Source of the DNA: Morganella psychrotolerans
GTDB taxonomy: Bacteria; Pseudomonadota; Gammaproteobacteria; Enterobacterales; Enterobacteriaceae
NCBI RefSeq assembly: GCF_001676055.1
Contig: NZ_LZEX01000045.1
Coordinates: forward strand, 124,001-188,000
Length of the DNA stretch: 64,000 bases
Direction: 5' to 3'
Positions 17,850 to 28,404 of the stretch are shown here, piece after piece (within the stretch, counting starts at the first letter, position 1; every line of letters begins with the position of its first letter). A program made the position numbers and the translations under genes. The notes under the pieces were generated by a model. It was not told the DNA's origin. It made no database searches and worked only from the letters and a program-made list of their open reading frames with translations.

Positions 17850-17880
17850 GGCCGCACAATTATGTTACCGTGCGGCCTCT
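17850..17880 (+). terminator. Hairpin after iscX
   Basis: GGCCGCAC (17850-17857) pairs with GTGCGGCC (17870-17877). The following TCTGATG is not a real T tract, so this may only attenuate read-through into pepB. Confidence 0.45.
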
Positions 17881-17981
17881 GATGCGCGTATGCTGTCCTC
17901 TTGTGCAGACCGGCACCCCGTGCATTCCTCAGATAAAATCGGATTGTGACTCACAATCATAAAATCAAAAGAGAGAATATA

Positions 17982-19277
17982 ATGACGCAACTAATCATGC
18001 CCGTAATCCTGTCATACGAACCCGCTTCTCCGGCATGGGGAGAAAAAGCCCTTATCAGCGCTACTGATAACGGAATGACTATTCATTTAAGTCAGAAAGG
18101 GATGCTGTGTGCGGTTCAGCGCGCCGGGCGTAAAATTGACGGTCAGGGGATCCGTAACGTGATCCTGAGCGGCAGTAACTGGGACCTGGAAACCAGCTGG
18201 GCATTCTGGCAGGGTTTCCGTGCGCCGAAAGGTGCCCGCTCCATTGAATGGCCTGAATTACCGGAAGCGGATAAAGCCGAATTAGAGCACCGTATCCGTA
18301 TCATTGACTGGGTGCGCGATGTTATCAACACCCCTGCAGAAGAGCTCGGGCCGGAACAACTGGCACAGCGTGCTGTTGATTTACTGTGCAGCGTTTCCTG
18401 CGGATCAGTTGGTTACCGTATTATTAAAGGTGAAGATTTACGCGAGCAGGGCTATATGGGGATCCACACTGTGGGTCGCGGGTCTTCGCGTTCACCGGTT
18501 CTGTTAGCGCTGGATTACAACCCCGGCAAACAGGATAACACCCCGGTTTTCGCCAGCCTGGTCGGTAAAGGGATCACCTTTGATTCCGGCGGCTACAGCC
18601 TGAAACCGTCCTCCGGCATGGAATCCATGAAATCGGATATGGGGGGTGCGGCAACACTGACCGGCGCACTGGCAATGGCTATCTGCCGTGGCCTGCAAAA
18701 ACGCGTCAAATTGTATCTGTGCATCGCGGATAACCTGATCAGCGGCAACGCATTCAAACTGGGCGATATCATCCGTTACAGCAATGGTAAATCCGTTGAG
18801 ATCCTCAATACTGATGCAGAAGGGCGTCTGGTGCTGGCGGACGGTCTGATCGAAGCCGGTAAAGATAATGCCGGATTTATTATTGATGCCGCGACGCTGA
18901 CCGGGGCGGCGAAAACTGCCGTCGGTAATGATTACCACTCAGTCATGAGTTTCGACGATGCATTATATAATGACCTGATGGCAGCCGCCGATCAGGAAAA
19001 AGAGTTGTTCTGGCGTCTGCCGCTGGCAGAATTCCACCGTCAGCAGACACCGTCATCATTTGCAGACCTGAGCAACACCGGTGCGCCAAATACGGCAGGT
19101 GCAAGTACGGCAGCAGCATTCCTGTCACACTTTGTGGAAAACTACCGCAAAAACTGGCTGCATATTGACTGCTCTGCAACTTACCGCAAAGCGCCGTCAG
19201 ACATGTGGGCAGCGGGTGCGACCGGTTACGGTGTCCGCTCTGTTGCGACACTGCTGCTGAAAAAAGCCGGAAAGTAA
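17982..19277 (+). CDS. pepB: Aminopeptidase B (M17)
   Basis: 431 residues from ATG 17982 ([10 protein letters not shown]), with GAGAGAA upstream. The M17 leucyl-aminopeptidase signature [12 protein letters not shown] is near residue 280, and the metal-binding [10 protein letters not shown] block near 195. It removes N-terminal residues from peptides and, like E. coli PepB (427 aa), is encoded just after iscX. A strong terminator follows. Confidence 0.95.
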   Translation: MTQLIMPVILSYEPASPAWGEKALISATDNGMTIHLSQKGMLCAVQRAGRKIDGQGIRNVILSGSNWDLETSWAFWQGFRAPKGARSIEWPELPEADKAELEHRIRIIDWVRDVINTPAEELGPEQLAQRAVDLLCSVSCGSVGYRIIKGEDLREQGYMGIHTVGRGSSRSPVLLALDYNPGKQDNTPVFASLVGKGITFDSGGYSLKPSSGMESMKSDMGGAATLTGALAMAICRGLQKRVKLYLCIADNLISGNAFKLGDIIRYSNGKSVEILNTDAEGRLVLADGLIEAGKDNAGFIIDAATLTGAAKTAVGNDYHSVMSFDDALYNDLMAAADQEKELFWRLPLAEFHRQQTPSSFADLSNTGAPNTAGASTAAAFLSHFVENYRKNWLHIDCSATYRKAPSDMWAAGATGYGVRSVATLLLKKAGK

Positions 19278-19324
19278 CACGCGCTACGGTAATCGGTAAT
19301 TTAGTTATCTTTATAAGTCATCGG

Positions 19325-19352
19325 ACGGTCACGATTTTCGTGACCGTTTTTC
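19325..19352 (+). terminator. Rho-independent terminator of pepB
   Basis: ACGGTCACGA (19325-19334) and TCGTGACCGT (19338-19347) form a 10-bp perfect stem with a three-base TTT loop, followed by TTTTC. Confidence 0.85.
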
Positions 19353-19359
19353 TATCCGG

Positions 19360-19401
19360 ATCTGAAATACTGAATCTGAAACACTGAATCTGAAATACGG
19401 A
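19360..19401. repeat. Three tandem 14-bp units in the sseB leader
   Basis: Units ATCTGAAATACTGA, ATCTGAAACACTGA and ATCTGAAATACGGA follow one another without gaps. The last unit contributes the GGAG ribosome-binding site of sseB (start 19410), so copy-number change would move nothing inside the gene but would alter the leader length. Confidence 0.8.
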
Positions 19402-19409
19402 GCATTATT

Positions 19410-19841
19410 ATGGCAGATACCCTCCCGGCTGAACCTCAGGAAGTCATGATTGAGCAGGGCACCGCATTGCTCCTGAGCGTTCCGGACAAAATACCGGAAG
19501 ACGTGCTTGGCGCACTGTCCGGTATTTTTAAACAGCATAAACCGGTACGCCGCGCATTCTGGGTAATGGCGCAGGAAAAAGACGATAAAAGCGGCGACGG
19601 ACAGGTATTGCTGATAGCGCTAGAATTCAGTGATGAGTCCGGGATTGATACGATAATCAGCGAAGCGGCACAGGCTGCGATGGCACACCTGGGAGACGGC
19701 GAACATATTGATTTTTGTCTGTTAAATCCGGATGAAAATGACGGACTGACCCATTTCCTGACACAGCACACCAGTGCATTTTATCAGCGCCGCCTTGGTG
19801 GCTGGTTGCGCAATGCGATACCGGTGACGGAGATGAAGTAA
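19410..19841 (+). CDS. sseB: Short SseB-family protein
   Basis: 143 residues. The position between pepB and yfhM and the C-terminal segment (FYQRRLGGWLRNAIP) suggest a relative of SseB, the E. coli enhanced-serine-sensitivity protein of about 258 residues. Only about half that length is present, and the part seen resembles the C-terminal domain, so the N-terminal SseB domain is missing or was never there. ATG 19410 has GGAG at 19399-19402. Cytoplasmic, no catalytic motif seen. Function unknown. The family call rests mostly on synteny. Confidence 0.65.
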   Translation: MADTLPAEPQEVMIEQGTALLLSVPDKIPEDVLGALSGIFKQHKPVRRAFWVMAQEKDDKSGDGQVLLIALEFSDESGIDTIISEAAQAAMAHLGDGEHIDFCLLNPDENDGLTHFLTQHTSAFYQRRLGGWLRNAIPVTEMK

Positions 19842-19980
19842 TAAGTTATTTCGCAGATGAATACCCGCTGCGCTGATATTCGGAATAATACGCTATACGC
19901 TTGTTTAGGCTTTGTTTACACTTCGTGAAATAATACCGAACATGCGCCCGGATTACGGGCTCCACCAGAAAGGATTGATT

Positions 19981-22900
19981 ATGAGTTTTCCGATAGCAGG
20001 ACAGGGTATCGGTAAGAAGCGCTGCCTGGCAGTGCTGCTTGCTTCAGCGCTGGCGCTCATGGGTTGTGATGACACCGGCAGTAAAACAACGGCGGCGGGC
20101 GCAGATGATTCCGCACCTGCCAATAAAAGTGGCACCACGTCTTCATCATCTTCTTCATCTTCTGCGTCATCTAAAGAAACCAAAAAAACACACGATGCTG
20201 CTTCTCTGGCAGAACTGGCGAAACGCTACGCCGGTAAAGATGTGACGATTATTGACACCTCAGAAATTCAGCTTGATGGCGCGAATGCCATGGTGGTCAC
20301 ATTCTCGATTCCGTTAGATCCGAATCAGGATTTTGCTCAGTTTGCCCGTCTGGTGGATGTTAAAAACGGTAAACTGGAAGGCGCGTGGGAGCTGTCTGAT
20401 AACCTGATGGAGCTGAGAATGCGCCATCTTCCGCCATCCCGCGAACTGCAATTAAGCATTGATCGCGGTGTGCGCGGTATTAATGAACGCACACTGGTTA
20501 ACGGCTATGACGCAAAACTGACCACGGCAGAAGTGACGCCGAGTATCGGTTTCGCCAGCCGTGGCTCACTGTTCCCGGGGGATGTAATTAAAGGGCTGCC
20601 GGTTTTCGCCCTGAATGTGGACAGTATTGATGTCAATTTTTACCGCATCAAACCGGATTCCCTCGCCGCATTCCTTGCGAGCTGGCAATACGGAAACAAT
20701 CTCCAGTACTGGAATTCTGATGAGCTCCTCAATAATACGGATCTCGTTTATACCGGGCGTTTTGATCTCAATCCGCAGAAAAATACCCGTGAAAACATGC
20801 TTATCCCGCTCAAAGACATCAAACCATTGCAGGATGAAGGTGTGTATCTGGCGGTGATGCAGCAGGCAGGGCGCTACAGTTACACCATGCCCGCCACGCT
20901 TTTTACGCTGAGTGATGTCGGCGTGTCGATGCACAGCTATCTTAATGAGCTGGATGTCTTTACCCAGTCGCTGGCAAAAGGCAGTGCCATCAAAGGTGTG
21001 GAAATTCGTCTGCTCGACAGCAAAGGTCAGTTACTCAGCAAAGGGGAAACTGACGGCAGTGGGCATGCAAAATTGGATCGCGGCAATGACGCGGCGCTGT
21101 TACTGGCTATCCATAACGGGCAGACCAGTATGATTGACCTGAAAAACCCGGCGCTGGATTTGGCTGAGTTTGATATCGCCGGCCCGCAGGGCTACGCGAA
21201 ACAATTTTTTGTTTTCGGTCCGCGCGACCTTTACCGCCCGGGTGAAACATTAATTATCAACGGCTTGCTGCGTGATGGTGACGGGCATCCGGTAAAAGAT
21301 CAGCCGGTGAAAGTTGATGTACTGAAAAATGACGGACAAGTGGCGTCCACTTTTGTCTGGCAGCCGGAAAACGGGCTGTATCAGTATAAATATGACATTC
21401 CTGAAAATAGTGAAACCGGCAAACTGACGCTGCGTTTTGATCTCGGTGATAACACGCCGCGCTTCTACAGTGTCAATGTGGAAGATTTCATGCCTGAGCG
21501 CATGGCGCTTGAAATCAAGACCGAAAAGCTGCCGATCACCTCAGGGCAAACTGCGGATTTTGAGCTTGAAGGTCATTATCTCTATGGCGCACCGGCGGCC
21601 GGTAACCAACTGACCGGGCAGCTCTTTATGCGTCCTGATCGCGAAGCGGTCGCCAAACTGCCGGGCTTTGAATTCGGTGACATTCAGGAGGGTAATCTGA
21701 CCCGTACCCTGGATGAATTTGATGAAACCATGAGTGACAACGGGGAAGCGGCATTCACTGTCAGTAATGATTACTGGAAAGAGGTAAAATCGCCGTTCAA
21801 ATTAATTCTTCAGGCAAGCCTGATGGAAACCGGCGGTCGTCCTGTCACCCGCCGTGCAGATCTTGCGGTCTGGCCGGCAGAAAGAATGGCGGGGATCCGC
21901 CCGGTCTTTGCGAAAAAAGAAATTTACGACTACCGCACAGACAAATATGTTTCCCAGTTCAGTCTGGATCAGGACTCCCTGGCGGAGTTTGAAATTGTTT
22001 ATGCAGACAAACAGGGTAATAAATTAAAAGCCGATAATCTTACCGCCCGCCTGATTTACGAGCGCCGTGACTATTACTGGCGCTGGTCAGATTCTGAAGG
22101 CTGGTCATCTAATTATGACCAGAAAGATCTGGTGATGACCGGTGACCCGATTTCCATCGCCAAAGACGGCACAGCAAAAGTGACGGTTCCGGTGTCATGG
22201 GGCGCGTATCGCCTGGAAATTCTGGACCCTTCTACCGGGCTTACCAGCAGCGTGCGCTTCTGGGCGGGCTATTCCTGGCAGGATAACACCGGCGGCACCG
22301 GTGCTGTGCGTCCGGATCAGGTCAAACTGAAACTCGATAAACCGGATTACCGCGCAGGCGACAAAGTAAAACTGAATATCGCTGCACCGCAGGCGGGTAA
22401 AGGCTATGTGTTACTTGAATCAAGTGACGGTCCGTTGTGGTGGCAGGAAGTGGATGTACCGGAGGGCGGGCTGGATGTTGAAGTTCCGCTGAACAAAGAG
22501 TGGACCCGGCATGACCTGTATGCGACAGCGGTAATCATCCGTCCGGGTGATAGTTCCCGCCAGGCGACCGTCAAACGTGCAGTCGGTATTCTGCATATTC
22601 CGATGGCTGATCCGGGGCGTAAAATTGCCGTCACACTGGATGCACCGTCGCGCATTCGTCCGAATCAGGATCTGACAGTCAAAGTCAAAGCCAATGCACA
22701 GGACGGCAAAGCCATGCCGCAGAAAGTGAATGTGCTTATCTCTGCCGTGGATACCGGCGTGCTCAATATCACTGACTATAAAACGCCGGATCCGTATGAC
22801 GCATTCTTCGGGCGCAAGCGCTACAGTGTGGATCAATATGATGTTTACGGACAACTGATTGAGGGCGAAGGGCGTCTGGGTACGCTGCGTTTCGGGGGTG

Positions 22901-25017
22901 ATGGCGGTGATGAACTGGATCGCGGTGGTCTGAAACCGCTCAATGATGTGCAGATTATCGCACAGCAGGCAGCGCCGGTTGTTCTCAACGAGCAGGGTGA
23001 AGGAACTGTCACCTTATCCATCCCTGATTTCAACGGCGAATTGCGCCTGATGGCGCAGGCGTGGACAGATGAAGATTTTGGTAATGCGCAGAACAAAGTG
23101 ATTGTTGCGGCACCGGTTATCAGCCAGATGGCATTACCGCGCTTTATGGCAGGCGGCGATAATTCACAGTTGACATTAGATCTGACTAACCTGACGGATG
23201 AAACCCAGAACCTGACGGTTAATTTCAGCGCAGAAGGCATGATCAACCTGAAAGGTGCTGCGGTGAAAGACGTGACACTGACCAAAGGTCAGCGCACATC
23301 CGTCAATGTCCCGGTGGAAGCGGTTAATGGCTTTGGTCAGGGCGAAGTCTTTATGACCGTCAAAGGACTGAAACTGCCTGATAACGGCAGCGACGTCTAC
23401 AAAAACAGCTGGAAAATCGGCGTACGCCCGGCGTATCCGGCAGAAACCGTTTCTTATTCCATGTCACTCGGCAACGCCGCTGAATGGGCATTACCGGCCG
23501 ATCAGCTCAGCGGTCTGGAAAGCTCGACAGTGTCTGGTGAACTGTTGCTGACCAGCCGTCCGCCACTGGATATCTCGCGCTTTGTCCGTGAACTGTATGC
23601 GTATCCGTACGGCTGTCTGGAGCAGACAATCAGCGGGCTGTATCCGTCGCTTTATTCGTCGGAAGCCGAGCTGAAAAAACTGGGGATCAAAACCCAGACT
23701 GACGCCGGACGCCGCCAGGCGATTATGGCAGGTATTCCGCACCTGCTGGGCATGCAGCGCAGTGACGGCAGTTTCTCTCTGTGGGATAACACCGGGTCGG
23801 AAGAGCCGTGGCTGACCGCGTACGCAACAGACTTCCTGTTCCGTGCCGGACAGCGCGGGTTTGACGTTCCGGCAGCATCACTGACTAATGCCAACAACCG
23901 TTTGCTGCGCTATTTGCAGGATCGCTCTGTTATCAGCAGCAGCTACTACGGATCAAGTGATCAGATGCGCTTCGCGGTTCAGGCGTATGCCGGTTATGTG
24001 CTGGCACAACAGCAGAAAGCCCCGCTGGGCGCGCTGCGTCAGGTGTATCAGCGCCGTGATGATGCAAACAGCGGGCTGGCACTGGTTCAGCTCGGGATCG
24101 CCCTGAAGAAAATGGGTGATGCAGACCGTGGTAATGAAGCCATCCGTCTCGGCGTGATGAAAAACCGCAACAGCAACAGCTATTCCGGTGATTACGGCAG
24201 CAATGTCCGTGATGATGCGATGATTATTGCACTGCTCAGTGAGTCAGATTCTGATGCGGAACAGCGCTTTGTGAAATTGCAGTCGCTGTCCAATGAGATA
24301 CAGAACCGCCGCTACTTCTCCACCCAGGAAAGTAACGCGCTGTACCTTGCCGGTCGTCATTATCTCAATCAGAGCGAAGTGCCGTGGTCTGCCGTACTGA
24401 ACGGCGAAGCACCTGCTGTCAGCCGCGACAGCGCGCTGCGTGAAAACCTGACTGCACGTCAGTTGCAAAAAGGCATCAGCGTGGCGAACAGAGGTGACAG
24501 TCAATTGTACGGGCGCGTCAATATTGTGGGATATCCTGTTCAGGCACCAAAACCGGAATCTGAAGTGCTGAAGATTAAACGGACGTATCTGGATCTCAAT
24601 GGTAATCCAATTACTATTGATCGTCTGCGCAGCGGCGATATGGTCGTGGTGCGTCTGGATATTCAGGCGGATCGCAATGTGCCGGATGCGCTGGTGGTTG
24701 ACTTGTTACCGGCCGGTCTGGAGCTGGAAAATCAGAATCTGGCAGCAAGCAGCGCCAGCCTGAGTGACAGCGCACCAAACCTGGCAGAAGCGATTCAGGA
24801 TATGCAGCAGGCGACAATCCGCCACACGGAATACCGTGATGACCGCTTTGTGTCTCAGGTGGTGGTTGAAGAGTACCGCCCGGTAACCCTGGTCTATCTG
24901 GCGCGTGCAGTGACGCCGGGTAAATACAGTGTGCCTGCGCCACAGGTGGAATCCATGTATATTCCGTCCTGGCGTGCAGTCGGTGCGACACCGTCGATGC
25001 TGGAAGTTGTCCGTTAA
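19981..25017 (+). CDS. yfhM: Bacterial alpha-2-macroglobulin lipoprotein (YfhM/ECAM type)
   Basis: 1678 residues from ATG 19981 (AAAGGA upstream); E. coli YfhM has 1653. A signal peptide ends in the lipobox LALMGC with Cys29, followed by an Asp (Cys-Asp-Asp, the inner-membrane retention signal) and a Ser-rich linker (40-60). Multiple MG domains follow, and the thioester motif GCLEQ is at 1211-1215. The protein is thought to trap proteases in the periplasm by covalent bonding through the thioester, protecting the cell when the envelope is breached. It is paired with pbpC 175 bases downstream, the conserved type-1 arrangement. Confidence 0.95.
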   Translation: MSFPIAGQGIGKKRCLAVLLASALALMGCDDTGSKTTAAGADDSAPANKSGTTSSSSSSSSASSKETKKTHDAASLAELAKRYAGKDVTIIDTSEIQLDGANAMVVTFSIPLDPNQDFAQFARLVDVKNGKLEGAWELSDNLMELRMRHLPPSRELQLSIDRGVRGINERTLVNGYDAKLTTAEVTPSIGFASRGSLFPGDVIKGLPVFALNVDSIDVNFYRIKPDSLAAFLASWQYGNNLQYWNSDELLNNTDLVYTGRFDLNPQKNTRENMLIPLKDIKPLQDEGVYLAVMQQAGRYSYTMPATLFTLSDVGVSMHSYLNELDVFTQSLAKGSAIKGVEIRLLDSKGQLLSKGETDGSGHAKLDRGNDAALLLAIHNGQTSMIDLKNPALDLAEFDIAGPQGYAKQFFVFGPRDLYRPGETLIINGLLRDGDGHPVKDQPVKVDVLKNDGQVASTFVWQPENGLYQYKYDIPENSETGKLTLRFDLGDNTPRFYSVNVEDFMPERMALEIKTEKLPITSGQTADFELEGHYLYGAPAAGNQLTGQLFMRPDREAVAKLPGFEFGDIQEGNLTRTLDEFDETMSDNGEAAFTVSNDYWKEVKSPFKLILQASLMETGGRPVTRRADLAVWPAERMAGIRPVFAKKEIYDYRTDKYVSQFSLDQDSLAEFEIVYADKQGNKLKADNLTARLIYERRDYYWRWSDSEGWSSNYDQKDLVMTGDPISIAKDGTAKVTVPVSWGAYRLEILDPSTGLTSSVRFWAGYSWQDNTGGTGAVRPDQVKLKLDKPDYRAGDKVKLNIAAPQAGKGYVLLESSDGPLWWQEVDVPEGGLDVEVPLNKEWTRHDLYATAVIIRPGDSSRQATVKRAVGILHIPMADPGRKIAVTLDAPSRIRPNQDLTVKVKANAQDGKAMPQKVNVLISAVDTGVLNITDYKTPDPYDAFFGRKRYSVDQYDVYGQLIEGEGRLGTLRFGGDGGDELDRGGLKPLNDVQIIAQQAAPVVLNEQGEGTVTLSIPDFNGELRLMAQAWTDEDFGNAQNKVIVAAPVISQMALPRFMAGGDNSQLTLDLTNLTDETQNLTVNFSAEGMINLKGAAVKDVTLTKGQRTSVNVPVEAVNGFGQGEVFMTVKGLKLPDNGSDVYKNSWKIGVRPAYPAETVSYSMSLGNAAEWALPADQLSGLESSTVSGELLLTSRPPLDISRFVRELYAYPYGCLEQTISGLYPSLYSSEAELKKLGIKTQTDAGRRQAIMAGIPHLLGMQRSDGSFSLWDNTGSEEPWLTAYATDFLFRAGQRGFDVPAASLTNANNRLLRYLQDRSVISSSYYGSSDQMRFAVQAYAGYVLAQQQKAPLGALRQVYQRRDDANSGLALVQLGIALKKMGDADRGNEAIRLGVMKNRNSNSYSGDYGSNVRDDAMIIALLSESDSDAEQRFVKLQSLSNEIQNRRYFSTQESNALYLAGRHYLNQSEVPWSAVLNGEAPAVSRDSALRENLTARQLQKGISVANRGDSQLYGRVNIVGYPVQAPKPESEVLKIKRTYLDLNGNPITIDRLRSGDMVVVRLDIQADRNVPDALVVDLLPAGLELENQNLAASSASLSDSAPNLAEAIQDMQQATIRHTEYRDDRFVSQVVVEEYRPVTLVYLARAVTPGKYSVPAPQVESMYIPSWRAVGATPSMLEVVR

Positions 25018-25034
25018 TCCGTTAAATAGCTATC

Positions 25035-25065
25035 TTCAGCCCTTACCGGCAGGTCAGGGGCTGAA
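25035..25065 (+). terminator. Hairpin between yfhM and pbpC
   Basis: TTCAGCCC (25035-25042) pairs with GGGCTGAA (25058-25065). No T tract follows immediately (AATAACG), so termination is uncertain and pbpC may share the yfhM transcript. Confidence 0.35.
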
Positions 25066-25192
25066 ATAACGAATAAATGACGAATAAAGGGGGAATATAT
25101 TTTTCCCCCTTTTGCATTCTGTGCCGGAAATCAGTAATGTGTTTTTCCGCCATTTCACTACTGACAGATGATGATTCATTGCGGACTGATTG

Positions 25193-27502
25193 ATGAAAGT
25201 GTGGTTTAAGCGCCTTGCGCTCTCCGGCCTGATTATAGTTGTGATAACCCCGCCATTGCTCTGGCTGGCGGATAAACTCTGGCCGCTGCCGCTGGAAGAA
25301 TTGGTAATGGCGCGCACAGTGACCGCAGAAGACGGCTCGCCGCTCTGGCGTTTTGCCGACAGTAATGGTGTCTGGCGTTATCCTGTCACACTGAAAGAGG
25401 TATCACCGGAATTTATTGATGCGCTTCTGACATATGAAGATCGCTATTTTTATCAGCATCCGGGCATTAACCCGCTGGCCATCGGGCGGGCGGCGTTGCA
25501 GGATCTGACCTCCGGAAAAATTATCTCCGGCGGCAGCACGCTTTCCATGCAGGTAGCCCGGCTGATTGACCCCCATGACCGTTCTCTGACCGGGAAACTG
25601 AAACAGGTTTTCCGCACAGTTCAGCTGGAATGGCACTATTCCAAAGATGAAATTCTGGAGATGTACCTGAACCGGGCGCCATACGGCGGCACGGTGGAAG
25701 GGATTGGTGCTGCAAGCTGGATGTATCTCGGCAAACCGCCGTCAGAACTGACCGCGGGAGAATCGGCAATGCTGGCGGTTCTGCCGCAGGCACCGAGCCG
25801 CCTGCGTCCGGATCGTTATCCGCAGCGGGCGGAAGCGGCACGCAATAAAGTGCTGGACAGACTGGCGGAATTTCAGGTGTGGCCACAGGCAAAAGTGGAT
25901 GATTTAAAACAGGAAAGTATCTGGCTGGCGCCGCGTCAGGTGCCGCACTCCGCACCACTGCTGGCGCGCCGGGTGGCACTCGGTGTAAAAGAACCGGTTA
26001 TACGCACCACTATCAATCCGGGCATTCAGCGACAGCTTGAGGAAATGGCACGTAACTGGAAATATCAGTTACCGGAAAAAACCTCACTCGGCATTATGGT
26101 GGTGGATAACCTCGATATGAGTGTGAAGGGCTATGTCGGCTCGATAGATTTTTCTGATGACAAACGCTTTGGTCATGTGGATGTAAACAGCGCCTGGCGC
26201 TCTCCCGGCTCTACTCTGAAGCCCTTTTTGTACGCGCTGGCACTGGACGATGGTCTTATCCACAGCGAATCCCTGCTACAGGATGTGCCGCGTCGTTTTA
26301 ATGATTACCGCCCCGGTAACTTTGATACCGGTTTCAATGGTCCGGTGAGTGTCAGTGAGGCGCTGCGCCGTTCACTGAACCTGCCGGTGGTCCAGCTGCT
26401 GGATGTTTACGGACCAAAACGCTTCAGTGCCAATCTGCGTAATGCCGGGGTGGAACTGCGCTTTCCGCTCGGCAGTGATCCTAACCTTTCACTGATCCTC
26501 GGCGGAACCGGCGCCAGGATGGATCAGCTCATTTCTGCATACAGTGCATTTGGTCGTCAGGGAAAAGTGGCACCGGTACGTTTTCGCCCGCAGGATCCGC
26601 TGGCAGAGCGCAAACTGATGTCACCGGGTGCTGCCTGGATAACCCGGCGCATTATGGCGGGAGAAACCCGTCCGCTGGCAGATGACCGGCTGACGCAGGA
26701 TGTTCCGCTGGCGTGGAAAACAGGCACCAGTTACGGCTACCGTGATGCCTGGGCGCTGGGGCTGAATAACCGTTACACCATCGGTGTCTGGGTCGGACGA
26801 CCGGATGGTACACCGGTGGCGGGGCAGGTCGGGTTTGCAACCGCAATCCCGATCCTTTATCAGATTGACAGTTACCTGCGCGCACGGGGCGGTAAAAAAA
26901 TCCCCGATCCGAAGCCGCTCAGCGTCAGCAGTAAAATGATTTGCTGGCCGTCAGGACTGGCTGCGGATAAACAGGATCCGAACTGCCGCCAGCAGCGCAT
27001 GGCGCGGGTCCTGGATAATACCGTGCCGCCGACATTGCCCTCTGCCGGGCAGGAAAGTCTGTCCGGAACAAATGCAGTGATGTGGGTGGATGAAAAGGGC
27101 GAACGGGTTGCGCCGGATTGCCCGGGCGCACAGGAGAAAACCATTGCGCTGTGGCCTATCGCGCTGGAAAGTTTCCTGCCTCCGGGTGAGCAGCGCAGTC
27201 ACAGATTGCCACCGGTAAGTAAAACCTGCCGTCCGTTACGGGTGGAAGCCGCCCCGTTACTGATTTCAGGTATTCGCGAAGGGGATGTGCTCCGCCGTCT
27301 GCCGCTGGCAAAAACGCTGGATCTGCGGGTGGTCACCCAGGGCGGAGAGGGCACGCAGTGGTGGTTTCTTAACGGCGATCAGACCGGCAGTACAGAACCC
27401 GGCGAGCCGCTGGTGCTGACACTTGATACCCCGGGACGCTATCAGCTCACTGTTTTGGATCTCAGCGGGCAGGTCAGTGCGGTTAATTTCAGATTGAAAT
27501 AG
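25193..27502 (+). CDS. pbpC: Penicillin-binding protein 1C (peptidoglycan glycosyltransferase)
   Basis: 769 residues from ATG 25193 (a TTG three bases earlier is the alternative); E. coli PbpC has 770. One membrane helix is at about 9-26. The GT51 domain has the catalytic Glu82 in EDRYFYQHPG and the GGSTLSMQVARL motif. The transpeptidase domain has SxxK as STLK at 340-343, SLN in RRSLNLPV, and KTGTS at 509-513. A C-terminal BiPBP_C domain follows. PbpC acts with the adjacent alpha-2-macroglobulin, presumably in wall repair after envelope damage. The ribosome-binding site is weak. Confidence 0.95.
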   Translation: MKVWFKRLALSGLIIVVITPPLLWLADKLWPLPLEELVMARTVTAEDGSPLWRFADSNGVWRYPVTLKEVSPEFIDALLTYEDRYFYQHPGINPLAIGRAALQDLTSGKIISGGSTLSMQVARLIDPHDRSLTGKLKQVFRTVQLEWHYSKDEILEMYLNRAPYGGTVEGIGAASWMYLGKPPSELTAGESAMLAVLPQAPSRLRPDRYPQRAEAARNKVLDRLAEFQVWPQAKVDDLKQESIWLAPRQVPHSAPLLARRVALGVKEPVIRTTINPGIQRQLEEMARNWKYQLPEKTSLGIMVVDNLDMSVKGYVGSIDFSDDKRFGHVDVNSAWRSPGSTLKPFLYALALDDGLIHSESLLQDVPRRFNDYRPGNFDTGFNGPVSVSEALRRSLNLPVVQLLDVYGPKRFSANLRNAGVELRFPLGSDPNLSLILGGTGARMDQLISAYSAFGRQGKVAPVRFRPQDPLAERKLMSPGAAWITRRIMAGETRPLADDRLTQDVPLAWKTGTSYGYRDAWALGLNNRYTIGVWVGRPDGTPVAGQVGFATAIPILYQIDSYLRARGGKKIPDPKPLSVSSKMICWPSGLAADKQDPNCRQQRMARVLDNTVPPTLPSAGQESLSGTNAVMWVDEKGERVAPDCPGAQEKTIALWPIALESFLPPGEQRSHRLPPVSKTCRPLRVEAAPLLISGIREGDVLRRLPLAKTLDLRVVTQGGEGTQWWFLNGDQTGSTEPGEPLVLTLDTPGRYQLTVLDLSGQVSAVNFRLK

Positions 27503-27714
27503 CACAAACCGCAGGCAGCGAGTCAGAAAAAGTGTGATTCAGCCGGAAAAACGGGCATATCAGGGGTGATAAACTTTACAAAAATGTTGCGAAACTGTAG
27601 GTGAAATTGGCGTAATCCCTTATAATCATCATCTTACCACATGATGTGGACCGGTCTGCCATCAGCCGAAAATAACAATGACAACAGCGCCCCCGCGCAC
27701 AATGAGGTTTACCA

Positions 27715-28140
27715 ATGCCTGTACAACGCACATTCTCCATTATCAAGCCAAATGCGGTAAAGAAAAATGCCATCGGTGCTATCTACCACCGTTTTGAAAG
27801 CGCCGGTTTTCGCATTGTTGCGGCTAAAATGCTGCACCTGACCCGTGAACAGGCGGAAGGTTTTTACGCTGAGCACAAAGGGCGTCCGTTTTTTGACGGC
27901 TTAGTTGAATTTATGACATCCGGACCGATCATGGTGCAGGTTCTGGAAGGTGAAAATGCCGTACAGCGCCACCGGGACCTGATGGGTGCGACCAATCCGG
28001 ACAACGCGCTGGCAGGCACTCTGCGCGCAGACTATGCTGACAGCTTCACAGAAAATGCCGTTCATGGCTCCGATGCTGAAGAATCTGCCGCCCGTGAAAT
28101 TGCCTATTTTTTCACTTCTGACGAAATCTGCCCGCGCTGA
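27715..28140 (+). CDS. ndk: Nucleoside diphosphate kinase
   Basis: 141 residues (143 in E. coli). The catalytic His is in [12 protein letters not shown] and the family start [12 protein letters not shown] is present. It balances nucleoside triphosphate pools by phosphate transfer through phospho-His. No terminator-like hairpin was seen before rlmN, but a 264-base gap separates them. Confidence 0.97.
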   Translation: MPVQRTFSIIKPNAVKKNAIGAIYHRFESAGFRIVAAKMLHLTREQAEGFYAEHKGRPFFDGLVEFMTSGPIMVQVLEGENAVQRHRDLMGATNPDNALAGTLRADYADSFTENAVHGSDAEESAAREIAYFFTSDEICPR

Positions 28141-28404
28141 TTTGCCTACCCCGCAGTTTGTTTCTGTTTTCCTGAAAAATAAGTAATCCGGCCATTCCGA
28201 CCGGGTTATTTTTCTGTTAACTGATTTTCCGTTTGCCTTACCGCCTGCAAAGTTTGTACAATGCCGCGCGCCTGTATTTGTACGGGACAATGATTATTTC
28301 AGTCGTGCATATGGCGTTATGGCTATGTGCGGCTATCCTTATTCAGTATCTGTGATGCGTTTGCGTATCACCGCCGAAAGTGTAACAACGAGGCACTAAA
28401 AATT

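Noticed and set aside
22420-22854. Long open frames on the minus strand inside yfhM
   Set aside because: They lie antisense to a fully conserved gene and show no ribosome-binding site or family motif.
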